DNA of 61,598 nt from CAYTIB01 sp964437725. GTDB taxonomy: Bacteria; UBA8248; JACPRG01; G963555815. Both the position numbers and the translations under genes were made by a program. Positions 35,792-45,413 of the stretch are shown piece after piece; position 1 is the stretch's first letter, and each line of letters begins with the position of its first letter. The stretch lies in contig CAYTIB010000004.1 of the NCBI GenBank assembly GCA_964437725.1, forward strand, positions 1 to 61,598, in the 5' to 3' direction. The notes under the pieces were generated by a model. It saw only the letters and a list, made by a program, of their open reading frames with translations, was not told the origin of the DNA and made no database searches.

Positions 35792-38080
35792 ATGACCGAT
35801 TATGCAGTGTTGGGCAAAAACCTACCGAGAGTAGACGGCCTGCCAAAAGCTACCGGCGAGTCGGAATATGCATCCGATCGATCCGTTCCAGGGTGTCTTA
35901 CAGGTAAAATTCTCCGAAGCCCCTATCCGCACGCCCGGATCCTGAACATAGATACCTCTGATGCAGAAAAGGTGAAAGGGGTAAAGCTTGTAGTTACAGG
36001 TAAAGACTTTCCCAATATTCGTTACGGAATGTGGATCTTCGATGAAGTACTCTTCGCGAGGGACAAGGTACGATATGTTGGGGATGAGGTAGCGGGAGTT
36101 GCCGCTGTTGATGAAGACGCTGCACAGGAAGCCTTGGATCTCGTCCGAGTAGAATACGAGGAGATTCCGGCCGTTTTCAACCCGCAGGAAGCTCTTCAAC
36201 CAGACTCACCACTGGTCCACGAAGATTTTGCTGAGTCCAAAGCTCTTTTCAAAGTCGTCGGACGAGAGGGAAACCAAGCTTGCAAGGTTCGCTTCCACCA
36301 CGGAGACCTGGAGGAAGGGTTTAATACGGCAGATGAAATCATTGAAAACCAGTTCGCGACACACGCTCATCACCCTGCATACCTGGAAACCCATTCTGCC
36401 TTGGCCGAGTGCGACACTTCTATGAATTTAACTTTGTGGCTAACAACCCAATCCGTCTTCAAAGCACAGGAGTTAGTCTGCAAGCTCCTCGATCTACCCC
36501 TAACAAAGGTACGAGCCATCGGTTCAACGGTCGGGGGCGGGTTCGGAGGGAAAAAACCTCGAGTCGAACATTATGCAGCAGCCATGGCTTTAAAAGCTCG
36601 GGCTCCCGTTCAGGTCACTCTCACTCGAGAAGAAGACCTAGCAACTACCTTCCAGCGACATCCAACTGTTGTCGACATTAAAACGGGTGTCAAAAAAGAC
36701 GGCACTCTTACTGCCTGGGATTTCCAAATGCTGATGGACACGGGAGCGTATGCTGATCACGGTCCCTCCATTATAGCAATGGGCGCATTTCACGCACGTG
36801 GTCCCTATCGGATCCCACACGTCAATATCGAAGGCCGCCTTGCTTACACAAACAAAACAATCAGCGGAGCCTTCCGTGGGTACGGCAACCCCCAAGTCGC
36901 CTGGGCTACAGAATCACAAATGGACATCATTTCACAAACTTTGAGCATCGACCCACTTGAGCTACGCCGCAAGAATGCCATGCAACCGGGTGACTCAATG
37001 GTAAACGGTCAGGAATACCCCGAAGTTCGCATCCGTGAAACCTTAGACCAAGCTGCCAAAGCATTCGGTTGGGAAAAGAATGGGGGACAGCCCACCAATG
37101 GCAAAAGGCGAGGTATCGGGATTGCTTGCGGCTCTCACCCTTCTGGAGGAATGAGCTCATCAGCCCTCGTCAAGGTAATGTCCGACGGTAGCATACAAGT
37201 ATTGAGTGGTGTTATCGACATCGGACCGGGTCAGTACACTGTTGCTGCGCAGGTGGCTGCAGAAACTCTCAGTGTCCCTTACGAGAAGGTGCGAATGGTC
37301 ACCGCTGATACCGACGGCACACCGTATGAAAACATCACTGCAGCCAGTCGGGTAACCTTCAACATGGGGCATTCCGTACGCCTGGCTGCCGAGGATGCCA
37401 GAACCGAACTGATGACACGAGCGGCAGAAATGCTGGAAGCCGATGTTGAGGATTTAAAAACAGAAAATGAGCGTGTCTTCATCGCCTCCACACCCGAACG
37501 TGGATTGAGTTATGCCGATGTTGCCAAAGCTGCCAACGTTTTCAAGGATGGACCGGTGATCGGGAAAGGCACTTTCAGCGCTTCACAGCCCCCCCCGGTC
37601 ATGGACAATATTGAGGGATCTACCCTAATCGGATTTCCCACGCATGGTTTCGTGACCCACATGGCTGAGGTAGAAGTGGACGAGGAAACCGGCGAAGTCG
37701 AGGTCCTTCGACTGGTTTGCTCCCATGATATTGGTCAAATCATAAACCTAGGTGGTTTGGAGGGCCAGATTGAAGGCGGAGTCACACAGGGATTTGGGTT
37801 CGCTCTTGTGGAAGAGATGGTTTACGAGGGAGGGACGCTTGCAAACGGAACCATGGTAGATTACAAAATTCCGAACATCCTGGATGTCCCACCCATTGAA
37901 CCCCATTTTGTTCAGAAACCGGATCCGGCGGGACCCTACGGCGCAAAGGGTGTAGGCGAAGCTGTCCTAGTTCCAACCGCGCCGGCAATTGCAAACGCAG
38001 TATATGATGCCGTTGGAGCTCGTATTACCAGCCTTCCGATCACACCCGACAAGGTGCTTAATGCCTTGAAAAAAATCTGA
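35792..38080 (+). CDS. xanthine dehydrogenase-family molybdopterin-binding subunit (copy 2)
   Basis: A 762-residue Mo-cofactor catalytic subunit. It shows ILRSPYPHARI, WLTTQSVFKAQE, TVGGGFGGKKPRVEHYAA, the pocket block SGAFRGYGNPQ (the common FRG form), GPGQYTVAAQ and the catalytic Glu in GVGEA at about residue 723. It resembles copy 1 (5116) over its length but differs at the pocket block, so the substrates probably differ. ATG 35792 has GGAG eight bases upstream. No 2Fe-2S or FAD subunit follows; instead the gene ends at a strong terminator, so it is a single-gene unit about 95 bases after the Sec-type osmC. Confidence 0.9.
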   Translation: MTDYAVLGKNLPRVDGLPKATGESEYASDRSVPGCLTGKILRSPYPHARILNIDTSDAEKVKGVKLVVTGKDFPNIRYGMWIFDEVLFARDKVRYVGDEVAGVAAVDEDAAQEALDLVRVEYEEIPAVFNPQEALQPDSPLVHEDFAESKALFKVVGREGNQACKVRFHHGDLEEGFNTADEIIENQFATHAHHPAYLETHSALAECDTSMNLTLWLTTQSVFKAQELVCKLLDLPLTKVRAIGSTVGGGFGGKKPRVEHYAAAMALKARAPVQVTLTREEDLATTFQRHPTVVDIKTGVKKDGTLTAWDFQMLMDTGAYADHGPSIIAMGAFHARGPYRIPHVNIEGRLAYTNKTISGAFRGYGNPQVAWATESQMDIISQTLSIDPLELRRKNAMQPGDSMVNGQEYPEVRIRETLDQAAKAFGWEKNGGQPTNGKRRGIGIACGSHPSGGMSSSALVKVMSDGSIQVLSGVIDIGPGQYTVAAQVAAETLSVPYEKVRMVTADTDGTPYENITAASRVTFNMGHSVRLAAEDARTELMTRAAEMLEADVEDLKTENERVFIASTPERGLSYADVAKAANVFKDGPVIGKGTFSASQPPPVMDNIEGSTLIGFPTHGFVTHMAEVEVDEETGEVEVLRLVCSHDIGQIINLGGLEGQIEGGVTQGFGFALVEEMVYEGGTLANGTMVDYKIPNILDVPPIEPHFVQKPDPAGPYGAKGVGEAVLVPTAPAIANAVYDAVGARITSLPITPDKVLNALKKI

Positions 38081-38116
38081 TTAGATCCTCTATTTACCTA
38101 TTTCGGTCCTAAAAGG

Positions 38117-38166
38117 GAGGACTGGAATTAGCCGACGATTTCGGCCGCATTCCGGTCCTCTTTTTT
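38117..38166 (+). terminator. Rho-independent terminator after the Mo subunit gene
   Basis: GAGGACTGGAAT (38117-38128) pairs with ATTCCGGTCCTC (38149-38160), 12 bp with one G-U pair, enclosing a small GCCGA/TCGGC hairpin. Six T follow at 38161-38166. It ends the transcript of copy 2 37 bases after its stop. Confidence 0.88.
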
Positions 38167-38215
38167 CGTTTTAAAGGGTCACGGAGGTAGTCCTGGTTCG
38201 GAGAGTATTCTCAAC

Positions 38216-39454
38216 ATGACCTCCCAACGTTTATCCATCTGGGTTCTCGCGGGAATCAACCTTTGTATCATGTTAGGTTTAGGACTTGTCGGTCCGATTC
38301 TGCCACTTTATGCAAATAGCTTTAATGTCGGCTACTCTACCGTTGGTTTACTCATTGCTCTGTTTCCTATCGTCCGTTTATTCACCAATATTCCGAGCGG
38401 AATTTGGGGTGCACGCTATGGTGAACGACCAGTGTGTACCGCAGGAGCCACCCTTGTTGCCTGCGGAGCAGTAATATCAGGGTCAGCGCCTAATTTCGGA
38501 TGGCTTATCCTAGGCCAATCCCTCCAGGGAATCGGCTCTTCCCTTTTTGTTACTAATTGCATGAGTTTCATCATTCGAATAACACCAAATGAGAGAATGG
38601 GAAAAACCATGAGTATCTACCACGCCTCTTTCTCAACAGGGGTTTCTATAGGACCAGTAGTAGGGGGACTACTAGGCGGGATGGGTGGTTTCCGACTCCC
38701 TTTCTACGTATACGGGTCACTTGCGCTCACTAGCGCGATCTTGACCTGGTTGTTCATAAAAGATTCTCCGGATCAACGGGCGGCCTCTGGGAAAGGAACC
38801 TTCTTCAGCCAAAAAAGTGACATTAAGAGACTTTTCTTGAATTTTGAATATGTCCTTGCGCTTTTATTGACGATGGTGGTCTTTTTGGTACGCTCCGGGG
38901 CCCGACATACAACTTTACCCCTTTACGCTCGGGATGCAGCAGGTCTAGACACCTTCCACACGGGCCTCTTACTGGGTATCACACAGGTGACAAGTCTTAT
39001 CATTTTATGGCCCGCAGGACGCGCCACGGACCGTGGCCGGAAGACAGTAGCCATAGGTGCAAATTTGGCTGTAGCCTTGGCAGTTACCTCCTTTGGATGG
39101 GTCGACACTTTTAGTGGCCTGGCCCTAGTATGCATACTTTTCGGAATCACGATGGGCTTTTGTGGCTTGCCACCCTCGATAATTGCATCCGATGTTATGC
39201 CTGCCAAAGTACGTGGTGCCGGCCTAGGTATGTTTCGGATGGCTGGTGATATCGGATTTATAATTGGCCCAATAATGAGTGGTTTAGCAATCTCTTATTT
39301 GGACTATCAATGGACATTCATGTTGCTCGCAACGGCCGCCTTGATTGTGGGTCTATTGGCCTTCAAAATGAGAGAAACGTTGAAGCTGTCCAGTTCCAAA
39401 CCAGGAGAAGTCAAGGTCTTCGCAACAGAACAGGCTGGCGGAATACCCCCTTAA
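38216..39454 (+). CDS. MFS transporter (drug-efflux type)
   Basis: A 412-residue carrier with 12 membrane segments. Near the start it has LVGPILPLYANSFNVGYSTVGLLIALFPIVRL, then the loop 2-3 motif GIWGARYGERPV, GQSLQGIGSSLF, and the motif C-like GVSIGPVVGGLLGG in helix 5 that marks antiporters. A second half begins near residue 210. Proton-driven efflux is likely but the substrate is unknown. It starts 50 bases after the terminator, so it has its own promoter. A Rieske gene follows by 26 bases and may be cotranscribed. Confidence 0.84.
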   Translation: MTSQRLSIWVLAGINLCIMLGLGLVGPILPLYANSFNVGYSTVGLLIALFPIVRLFTNIPSGIWGARYGERPVCTAGATLVACGAVISGSAPNFGWLILGQSLQGIGSSLFVTNCMSFIIRITPNERMGKTMSIYHASFSTGVSIGPVVGGLLGGMGGFRLPFYVYGSLALTSAILTWLFIKDSPDQRAASGKGTFFSQKSDIKRLFLNFEYVLALLLTMVVFLVRSGARHTTLPLYARDAAGLDTFHTGLLLGITQVTSLIILWPAGRATDRGRKTVAIGANLAVALAVTSFGWVDTFSGLALVCILFGITMGFCGLPPSIIASDVMPAKVRGAGLGMFRMAGDIGFIIGPIMSGLAISYLDYQWTFMLLATAALIVGLLAFKMRETLKLSSSKPGEVKVFATEQAGGIPP

Positions 39455-39480
39455 CCAAATTTCATCCACCGAGCAAGCAT

Positions 39481-39804
39481 ATGTCACACTTTGTCAAGAT
39501 CGGGCACGTGATCGATTTTCCCGAGGGGAAAGGGAGGATTGTAATCGCCGCACGAAAGCCAGTAGCTGTTTTCAAGATCAATGGGGAGATTTATGCGGTA
39601 AACAACATATGTCCCCATATGGGAGGTCCCATAGGCGGCGGGGAACTCAAAGAAACTATCGTCTCATGTCCTTACCATGCCTTGCGATTTGATGTACGGA
39701 CCGGTAGTTCTACGGATGCCTTCGGACACTCGCTACAGACCTATTCGGTGAAAGTAGAAGATAACGAGGTATGGCTAGATGTCTGGTGGGCTAAGCCTGG
39801 CTAA
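39481..39804 (+). CDS. Rieske [2Fe-2S] ferredoxin-like protein
   Basis: A 107-residue Rieske protein with CPHMGGPI and CPYHALRF as ligand boxes. It has the same length and layout as the Rieske protein at 904. ATG 39481 is where the family begins; the longer frame from 39310 overlaps the MFS gene and is not used. As a soluble electron carrier it would need a reductase and an oxygenase, neither of which is next to it. It ends 22 bases from the convergent ArnT-like gene. Confidence 0.85.
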   Translation: MSHFVKIGHVIDFPEGKGRIVIAARKPVAVFKINGEIYAVNNICPHMGGPIGGGELKETIVSCPYHALRFDVRTGSSTDAFGHSLQTYSVKVEDNEVWLDVWWAKPG

Positions 39805-39826
39805 TAGCTAGACGAGACAATTCCCC

Positions 39827-41497
39827 CTATTCAAATTTCCGTGGAACTTTTGCTCGAAACTCACGATTTTTGAGCAAGACATTCCGATGTCGGCCAAAGT
39901 GTACGTTCTCCCGAACCACTTCCATCATGGAGCGGAGATCATCCGGGAGCGAACGGTACTCCTTCATCTGCATAAACACGTATACTGGTCCCGTGAAATC
40001 TTTTAAAAAGTATTTCAGACGCCAGGGCTGTCGAAAGAAGTAAAATTCCCCCGGCACTTCACCCTCGCCAAGACCTTCAGGTCCATAAAAAGCCAAAGAA
40101 GCTTTTCCCAGACGATAGGAAACAACGTGCGCCCCGTTGGCCGTTCGAACAACATCTCGTGCGGCCTCGGCCGTTGACAGACTAGTGTTGATATAAGGTA
40201 CTACAGTCCATTGAGCCACCACCTGTGAAGCCAAAATTCCCACAAAGAAAACTACCACGGCCCTACGTAATTCACCCTTTCTTTGAAAGAAGATTGCAGC
40301 AGCCCCCGTGATCACAAAGAGAATGCCGATAGCAAAACTGGAGAAAAATAGTCCAGGCTCCGCTAGAGCAGCCCAGACAGGGAATCCAATACCCCCAATG
40401 ACCATACCCCCAAACGTCAATGCGAAAAGCCAAAAACCTAATCTTCTCCAAATCACCCAATCTTCGGTCCCTTTAACAAAGACCTCAGCTTTCAAGAAAT
40501 GACCAGTCAATAGGGCAGCAGGCGGGAAAGCAGGAAGAATATATGAAGGCCTTTTAGAGGTGGATAAGCTGAAAAATAAAAAAACACTGGCCCACCAAAT
40601 AATTATTAGAGTCGCTGGGTCTCGCTCTCGCCAGTTTCGGGAAACACCGTAAAGCAAGGCCACCAAAACCAATCCAACCCAGGGAATGAAATTGGGTGGA
40701 AAATATCCAATGTAAAAATACAAAGGATTTTTGTGATCGAATGCACTCAAGTAACGAGTAACATTTTGTCGGAAGAGCATTTCCCAAAGATGTTCACCTC
40801 CAGCAATATGTGAATAAGCCCAGTACCAGGGAAGGATGATTACCAAAAAACTCACAACTCCCACTGCATAAGACCACCCGGGGAACCTTAACCACCGTTT
40901 GGAAAATGTCAAATAGAAAAAACTCACCAAACTCGGGAGAACAAAACCCACCGGGCCTTTGCTCAACATACCAAGAGCAGCTCCCATAAACGCGCCGACC
41001 ATAAAAGTGCCCGCCCGACGCCCCTCTTCTGACCCGACAATAATTAGACTCACAGAAAGAGTAATAAAAAAAGTCAACAGCATGTCGGATCGGGCAAACC
41101 GAGCACTGTCCCAAAACAGAAAAGCCGTACTGAGAACCAGGGCTCCAAGGAATCCAGCTGGGCCACCAAAGAGACGGTTACCCACCCAAAAAACCAAAAG
41201 AGCGGTTCCCAATGCAGCCAAAGCCGAGGGAAATCGCGTTGTCCACTCGCTCACACCCCCCGCTAATTTAGATAAAGCAGCGACCGTCCAAGTAAATAAA
41301 GGCGGTTTGGTTCCTTGAGGCCTATGCGACCAACGGGGAACAACCCAATCTCCGGTTTCAATCATCGTCCGGGCCTGAAGAGCGAAACGGGACTCCTCAT
41401 TGTCCATAAGATGCTTCGAATCCAAACGCAGGAAAAACATAACGAAAGCAACGAATAGTAGAGTCAAAATTTGAATTTTTGTCGAGTGAGCAATCAT
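39827..41497 (-). CDS. ArnT/PMT-like lipid-linked glycosyltransferase (copy B)
   Basis: A 556-residue integral membrane protein with about 11-12 hydrophobic segments. The first periplasmic loop has DNEESRFALQARTMIETGDW and then PRWSHRPQGTKPPLFTW, the dolichyl-phosphate-mannosyltransferase/ArnT signature with acidic catalytic residue(s) in the DNE stretch. Such enzymes use undecaprenyl-phosphate sugars and add them to lipid A, proteins or other lipids in the periplasm. Its ATG overlaps the stop of copy A by one base (TGATG), so the two are translationally coupled. Sugar and acceptor unknown. Confidence 0.85.
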   Translation of the reverse strand: MIAHSTKIQILTLLFVAFVMFFLRLDSKHLMDNEESRFALQARTMIETGDWVVPRWSHRPQGTKPPLFTWTVAALSKLAGGVSEWTTRFPSALAALGTALLVFWVGNRLFGGPAGFLGALVLSTAFLFWDSARFARSDMLLTFFITLSVSLIIVGSEEGRRAGTFMVGAFMGAALGMLSKGPVGFVLPSLVSFFYLTFSKRWLRFPGWSYAVGVVSFLVIILPWYWAYSHIAGGEHLWEMLFRQNVTRYLSAFDHKNPLYFYIGYFPPNFIPWVGLVLVALLYGVSRNWRERDPATLIIIWWASVFLFFSLSTSKRPSYILPAFPPAALLTGHFLKAEVFVKGTEDWVIWRRLGFWLFALTFGGMVIGGIGFPVWAALAEPGLFFSSFAIGILFVITGAAAIFFQRKGELRRAVVVFFVGILASQVVAQWTVVPYINTSLSTAEAARDVVRTANGAHVVSYRLGKASLAFYGPEGLGEGEVPGEFYFFRQPWRLKYFLKDFTGPVYVFMQMKEYRSLPDDLRSMMEVVRENVHFGRHRNVLLKNREFRAKVPRKFE

Positions 41498-43233
41498 CAG
41501 TCAATAACGACCCTGGCTCCGTTATCTTCGGACATATTTCCTGAAGAAAATGGCTGGTTAGTTAGGAGAATTACCGATTCTTTCCGATACATAATTTTTC
41601 GACGAACAACATAAGAACCAACTAGAGCCTCCGGCCTCATGAGCTTATAATTTTCACGGCTCATTAAAACGAATACTGGGTCTTGATGATATTGGAAAAA
41701 ATACCGCAGCATCCCCCAATCATAAATGTAATAAACTTCACCCATTCCTGAAGGTTTGTAAAAATCTAAAGAGGCCTTCGAAAACCGGTAACAAACCAGG
41801 TGATGCGAACCCACCAAACTCGCCACCTCAGCAGCATAGGGACGGGGAGATTTTCTCTGCTCCAAATAAGTGGCTGCAATTGGTTGAACTATGAGGTGGA
41901 GGAGCATAAAACCCACCGGGAGAATCAACGGAACACGCCTTAACGTCGTCCGAAAACTGTCATACAACAACCAACCACCTAAAATCAGTAGGGGAAGAGC
42001 AGCCACAATAGCAAGAACCGAATACTTCGGTGCAATGGAGACAATAACAATAGGCCCCAACACAGCAAGACCCATTGAGATGATTGCTAAGCCACGGAAT
42101 ACTCCAACGCTAGCCTTCCGCCATCCGAGCAAACAACGCCGAGCCGGCACAACCGCCCTAAAAAGGAACGCGGCTGTGATAAGCGCGGCGGCGGGATACA
42201 ATGCTAAAATGTATTGGTTCCGCTTAGAAGAAGACAAACTGAAAAAAATGAAAATTATGGCAAACCAGACTAGCACCATTTTGTAATCCGCTGTCTGAGA
42301 TTTGCGTCTCAACCAAGCCCATGCGACCCCCAACAAAAAAAATGGCGTCCACGGCATAAAATCCCCTGCAAAAACAACTGCAAAGTAGTAAAAGGGTTCA
42401 CGGTGGTCAAAAGCAGTAAAAAAACGTTGCCAATTTTCCCTAACAATTACTTCGCGGGCTACTGCTTCTCCCGCAGGCCCCAGATACTGCCAGTACCAGG
42501 AACCATAGATCACTACAGATACCGCTAGCCCAAGGGCATGAGCCCAGTAGGGAACATCCCTCCAGGTTCTCCGTGTTAAAGTGAAACTCAGGAGTATAAA
42601 CCCTAGTAAAAGGAGCCCTACCGGTCCTTTGGTTAGCATCGCCAAGCCGCCTGCAGCATATCCCCCTGTTATCCAAAAGCACTTTCTGACGGAGCCCCGC
42701 TGTTCTTGACCTCTCATTACACCTTCCACAGCAAGAAGAACAAAAAACAAGAGCAGCATATCAGTCTGTACTGTTCTAGCACTCCGGTAAAAAATGATGT
42801 TAGTACAAACGATTAACCCAGCGATAAATGGGACTGGATGTGGAAAAAACCTCCTCCCAATAAAATATGTAAGGACTACTACACCCATCCCGGCCAGAGC
42901 CGAAGGCATTCTTGCAGACCACGAAGTCACATCGGCAGAAATTTTTGAAAATCCAGCGATAACCCAGGTGAAAAGAGGTGGTTTACTTGCTTGCGGGCGA
43001 TGTGACCAGCGAGGAACTATCCAGTCCCCCGTGTTGGCCATGTTACGAGCAATCAACCCAAACCGGGTCTCATCGTTGTCCACCAAACTGGTTGAACCAA
43101 GTCCATAAAGAGTTATAACCGCGGCAAACAGGACCAACACGAGAATCTCTCTTCGCGGCGTATTAAGCAAGAGGGATTTCTTCTCTGGTTGGGTTTCGTG
43201 TTTTGGCAAAGACCCGGTGCGGAAGAACATCAT
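41497..43233 (-). CDS. ArnT/PMT-like lipid-linked glycosyltransferase (copy A)
   Basis: A 578-residue paralogue of copy B with the same loop: DNDETRFGLIARNMANTGDW and PRWSHRPQASKPPLFTW. The N-terminal 25 residues are hydrophilic and the first helix is LVLVLFAAVITLYGLGS. The C-terminal soluble part after about residue 440 is shared with copy B (CYRFSKASLDFYKP compare SYRLGKASLAFYGP). The pair arose by tandem duplication and then diverged. No aminoarabinose (arnBCADEF) genes are near, so I do not use arnT as symbol. Upstream is a convergent-free 130-base gap to the OsmC gene. Confidence 0.85.
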   Translation of the reverse strand: MMFFRTGSLPKHETQPEKKSLLLNTPRREILVLVLFAAVITLYGLGSTSLVDNDETRFGLIARNMANTGDWIVPRWSHRPQASKPPLFTWVIAGFSKISADVTSWSARMPSALAGMGVVVLTYFIGRRFFPHPVPFIAGLIVCTNIIFYRSARTVQTDMLLLFFVLLAVEGVMRGQEQRGSVRKCFWITGGYAAGGLAMLTKGPVGLLLLGFILLSFTLTRRTWRDVPYWAHALGLAVSVVIYGSWYWQYLGPAGEAVAREVIVRENWQRFFTAFDHREPFYYFAVVFAGDFMPWTPFFLLGVAWAWLRRKSQTADYKMVLVWFAIIFIFFSLSSSKRNQYILALYPAAALITAAFLFRAVVPARRCLLGWRKASVGVFRGLAIISMGLAVLGPIVIVSIAPKYSVLAIVAALPLLILGGWLLYDSFRTTLRRVPLILPVGFMLLHLIVQPIAATYLEQRKSPRPYAAEVASLVGSHHLVCYRFSKASLDFYKPSGMGEVYYIYDWGMLRYFFQYHQDPVFVLMSRENYKLMRPEALVGSYVVRRKIMYRKESVILLTNQPFSSGNMSEDNGARVVID

Positions 43234-43363
43234 GAAAGGAAGATAACAGATTTCCAGTTCATGCCATAGGCCAAACAGAAAACTACCGAAACGATAAAAT
43301 GCACCTTCGATCCCTTAAGTGAAAATCTGTCGCTCTGTAAATTACAAGAAAGGGGTATCGGAA

Positions 43364-43813
43364 TCACACCAAGACGATTTCTTCGGTAATGCTCACTGCT
43401 TTGGCAAAAGTTCGGTGAACGGGACAGCGAGAACGAAAAGCCTCCACGAGTCTCTCAATACCGTCTCGATCTGCGCCAGTTCCTGGCTTGACAAAATAAG
43501 TCAACCGAACGGCCGAGAGAATCGGATCCGCATCTTCACCCTTCACTCCTCTCGGGTCAAAATCCCCTTCGACTTCAGCTGTCACATCATCAACCGGAAT
43601 CTTCATCGTTCGAGCCAGGTACTGAACGAACAGCACTGCACAAGCGGCAAGCGGGCCGAGCAAAGCCTCAACAGGGTTTATTTCTTCATTTGGACCATCG
43701 ATCAATGGAGGTGCATCGAGCCTATATTCCTGACCACGGACTTCACAAGTCGCGCGGCCAGAGCCAACAAGTCCCGAAGTTGCCTTCACAGTTGCTAGTT
43801 GCACACCTGCCAT
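43364..43813 (-). CDS. OsmC-family protein (Cys form)
   Basis: A 149-residue OsmC-family protein with the peroxidatic Cys in LLGPLAACAVLFVQYLAR and the second Cys in RSRCPVHRTFAKAV. It has GDFDPRGVKG between, as in YhfA/OsmC subgroups. ATG 43813 follows AGGGA at a good distance; TTG 43831 would add six residues. It provides an in-window Cys counterpart to the TGA-containing gene at 35178, which shows where the Sec falls. Organic-hydroperoxide reduction is the usual role. It lies 75 bases downstream of the DUF1989 gene, on the same strand. Confidence 0.85.
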   Translation of the reverse strand: MAGVQLATVKATSGLVGSGRATCEVRGQEYRLDAPPLIDGPNEEINPVEALLGPLAACAVLFVQYLARTMKIPVDDVTAEVEGDFDPRGVKGEDADPILSAVRLTYFVKPGTGADRDGIERLVEAFRSRCPVHRTFAKAVSITEEIVLV

Positions 43814-43888
43814 AATTGTTCCCTTTTTCAAGTGAGCTTCACTCTAAATCCCAAAGGTCGGACACCAAAACTTTATCCGGGCTCTAAA

Positions 43889-44527
43889 CTATGGTTCGTA
43901 CACTTGCACCTGAAACGGCCGCCCGGTAGAAGGACAGGCGCTTAGCCCGCAAAGGGTATCCATCTTTGCCTCGAAAACAATGTAGTCGCCCGGCTTGCTT
44001 CGTCCGTCTTCAATACCACAACATCCCGACTCCATATCGAACCAAACGGTCTGGAAAAGATTAAGTGGGTCCGGGATATCTTCTGGCTCGATTGGGTAAT
44101 CTTTGAGCGCCTCTTGAAGGACCTCATAGCATCCGAACGGAGGAACACCCATAGGGCCTCCAACCGTAAAACGATCCGTGAAACCATGATAACTGCCATC
44201 CGCAACTTTCTGATGGAACTGCTCAAATACCCAAGCGCTGCACATCCCATACTGCATATCGTGGATCCCGTAAGTATCCTCAATAATCGTCAGCAAAATA
44301 TTATTGTCTCGGGTGTATAGGTGGTCTCCTACAGAGACAAGAAATTTCCCGTTGTCTGCTTTAGTTCGTCCTTGGTCAAATCTTTCTTTCAAAGAATTTG
44401 CATTAAATGTTACAAAATCACCTATCGCTCCTCCATCCAGATCAATCACCTTTATATTCTGACCTTTCTCAACGACCCAAGCACCGCCTTTTCGTCCCGG
44501 AATATGATCATCGCAAATCATTTTCAT
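43889..44527 (-). CDS. urea carboxylase-associated family (DUF1989) protein
   Basis: A 212-residue DUF1989 protein, like those found with urea amidolyase and guanidine carboxylase genes. It shows KVIDLDGGAIGDFVTFN, FDQGRTKADNGKFLVSVGDHLYTRDNN, and the C-terminal CCGIEDGRSKPGDYIVFEAKMDTLCGLSACP block with several conserved Cys and Asp. Some members have carboxyguanidine or ureido-related roles; the function here is unknown. No urea carboxylase gene is present. ATG 44527 follows GGAGAG closely. It is 35 bases downstream of the SDR gene and probably in one operon with it and the Cys-type OsmC. Confidence 0.82.
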   Translation of the reverse strand: MKMICDDHIPGRKGGAWVVEKGQNIKVIDLDGGAIGDFVTFNANSLKERFDQGRTKADNGKFLVSVGDHLYTRDNNILLTIIEDTYGIHDMQYGMCSAWVFEQFHQKVADGSYHGFTDRFTVGGPMGVPPFGCYEVLQEALKDYPIEPEDIPDPLNLFQTVWFDMESGCCGIEDGRSKPGDYIVFEAKMDTLCGLSACPSTGRPFQVQVYEP

Positions 44528-44562
44528 TATGTCTCTCCTCACTAAATAATAAATCGGGGTGG

Positions 44563-45303
44563 CTACACAAAGTATGAACCCCCGCTGACCGGCAAGGTAA
44601 TTCCGGTCACGAAATCGCTTTCCGAAGAAGCAAGGAACATCACAGCCCCAACAACATCTTCGGGATCCATATGCCGTTGAATAACACGAGAGTTCAGCAC
44701 ACTCTCCGCATAGGGGGGTGGATTGTCTTTATCAGGTCCGAGGGGAATCCAGTCTGGTGCAACTGCGTTGACATTAACATTCAGCGGACCCAACTCCTTC
44801 GAAAGTGACCGAGTCATGGCAATCACAGCACCCTTGGATGCAACGTAGGTAAGCATTCCCGGGTGGCCTTTAAAAAAACTATCAGACGCGATATTAACAA
44901 CTTTGCCTCCTCCAGCCTTCTCAAATGCGGGAACTACGGCTCTTACACAAAGCATCGTACCCCGAACGTTCACCCGAAAAACTTCGTCCCAATCGTCTAA
45001 GGTTATTTCCATTAGTGGCCAACGAGCAGTGCGCCCCGCACGGGCGGCATTATTAATAAGAACATCTACTCTGCCAAAATGCTCTAGGGCAGCATCAGCC
45101 ATCGCAAGGGTTGACTCCTCTTCCCTAATATCCGTTTTGAAAAAAATGTAGTTAGCAGGGTCAAATTGATTCAAGAACTCACCGGGTTCGGCAATATCTG
45201 CAATAAGAACTTTTGCCTCTTCCTCTAAAAAAGCTCGGACATACGCCTGGCCGATCCCTTGTGAACCCCCCGTCACAATGACCACTTTTTCTTTGAATCG
45301 CAC
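44563..45303 (-). CDS. SDR-family NAD(P)-dependent oxidoreductase
   Basis: A 246-residue short-chain dehydrogenase. It has the dinucleotide motif TGGSQGIG, NNAAR at strand 4, the catalytic Ser in NIASDS, and YVASK with Tyr and Lys. The C-terminus reads SDFVTGITLPVSGGSYFV, as in classical SDRs. The adenine-ribose site ends IADI, with an Asp that suggests NAD over NADP. GTG 45303 is selected since GGAGAGGG lies about five bases before it; an upstream start at 45348 would add 15 residues lacking family similarity. It heads the operon with DUF1989. Substrate unknown. Confidence 0.88.
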   Translation of the reverse strand: MRFKEKVVIVTGGSQGIGQAYVRAFLEEEAKVLIADIAEPGEFLNQFDPANYIFFKTDIREEESTLAMADAALEHFGRVDVLINNAARAGRTARWPLMEITLDDWDEVFRVNVRGTMLCVRAVVPAFEKAGGGKVVNIASDSFFKGHPGMLTYVASKGAVIAMTRSLSKELGPLNVNVNAVAPDWIPLGPDKDNPPPYAESVLNSRVIQRHMDPEDVVGAVMFLASSESDFVTGITLPVSGGSYFV

Positions 45304-45413
45304 AGAACCCTCTCCTTCCAAACAATCACTATCTAAACAAAACACCAAGGCCCCTCTACCTTAACACACCTCGACAGAACCATCTCAAACGGACCTGCAA
45401 ACGAGGATCCGAC

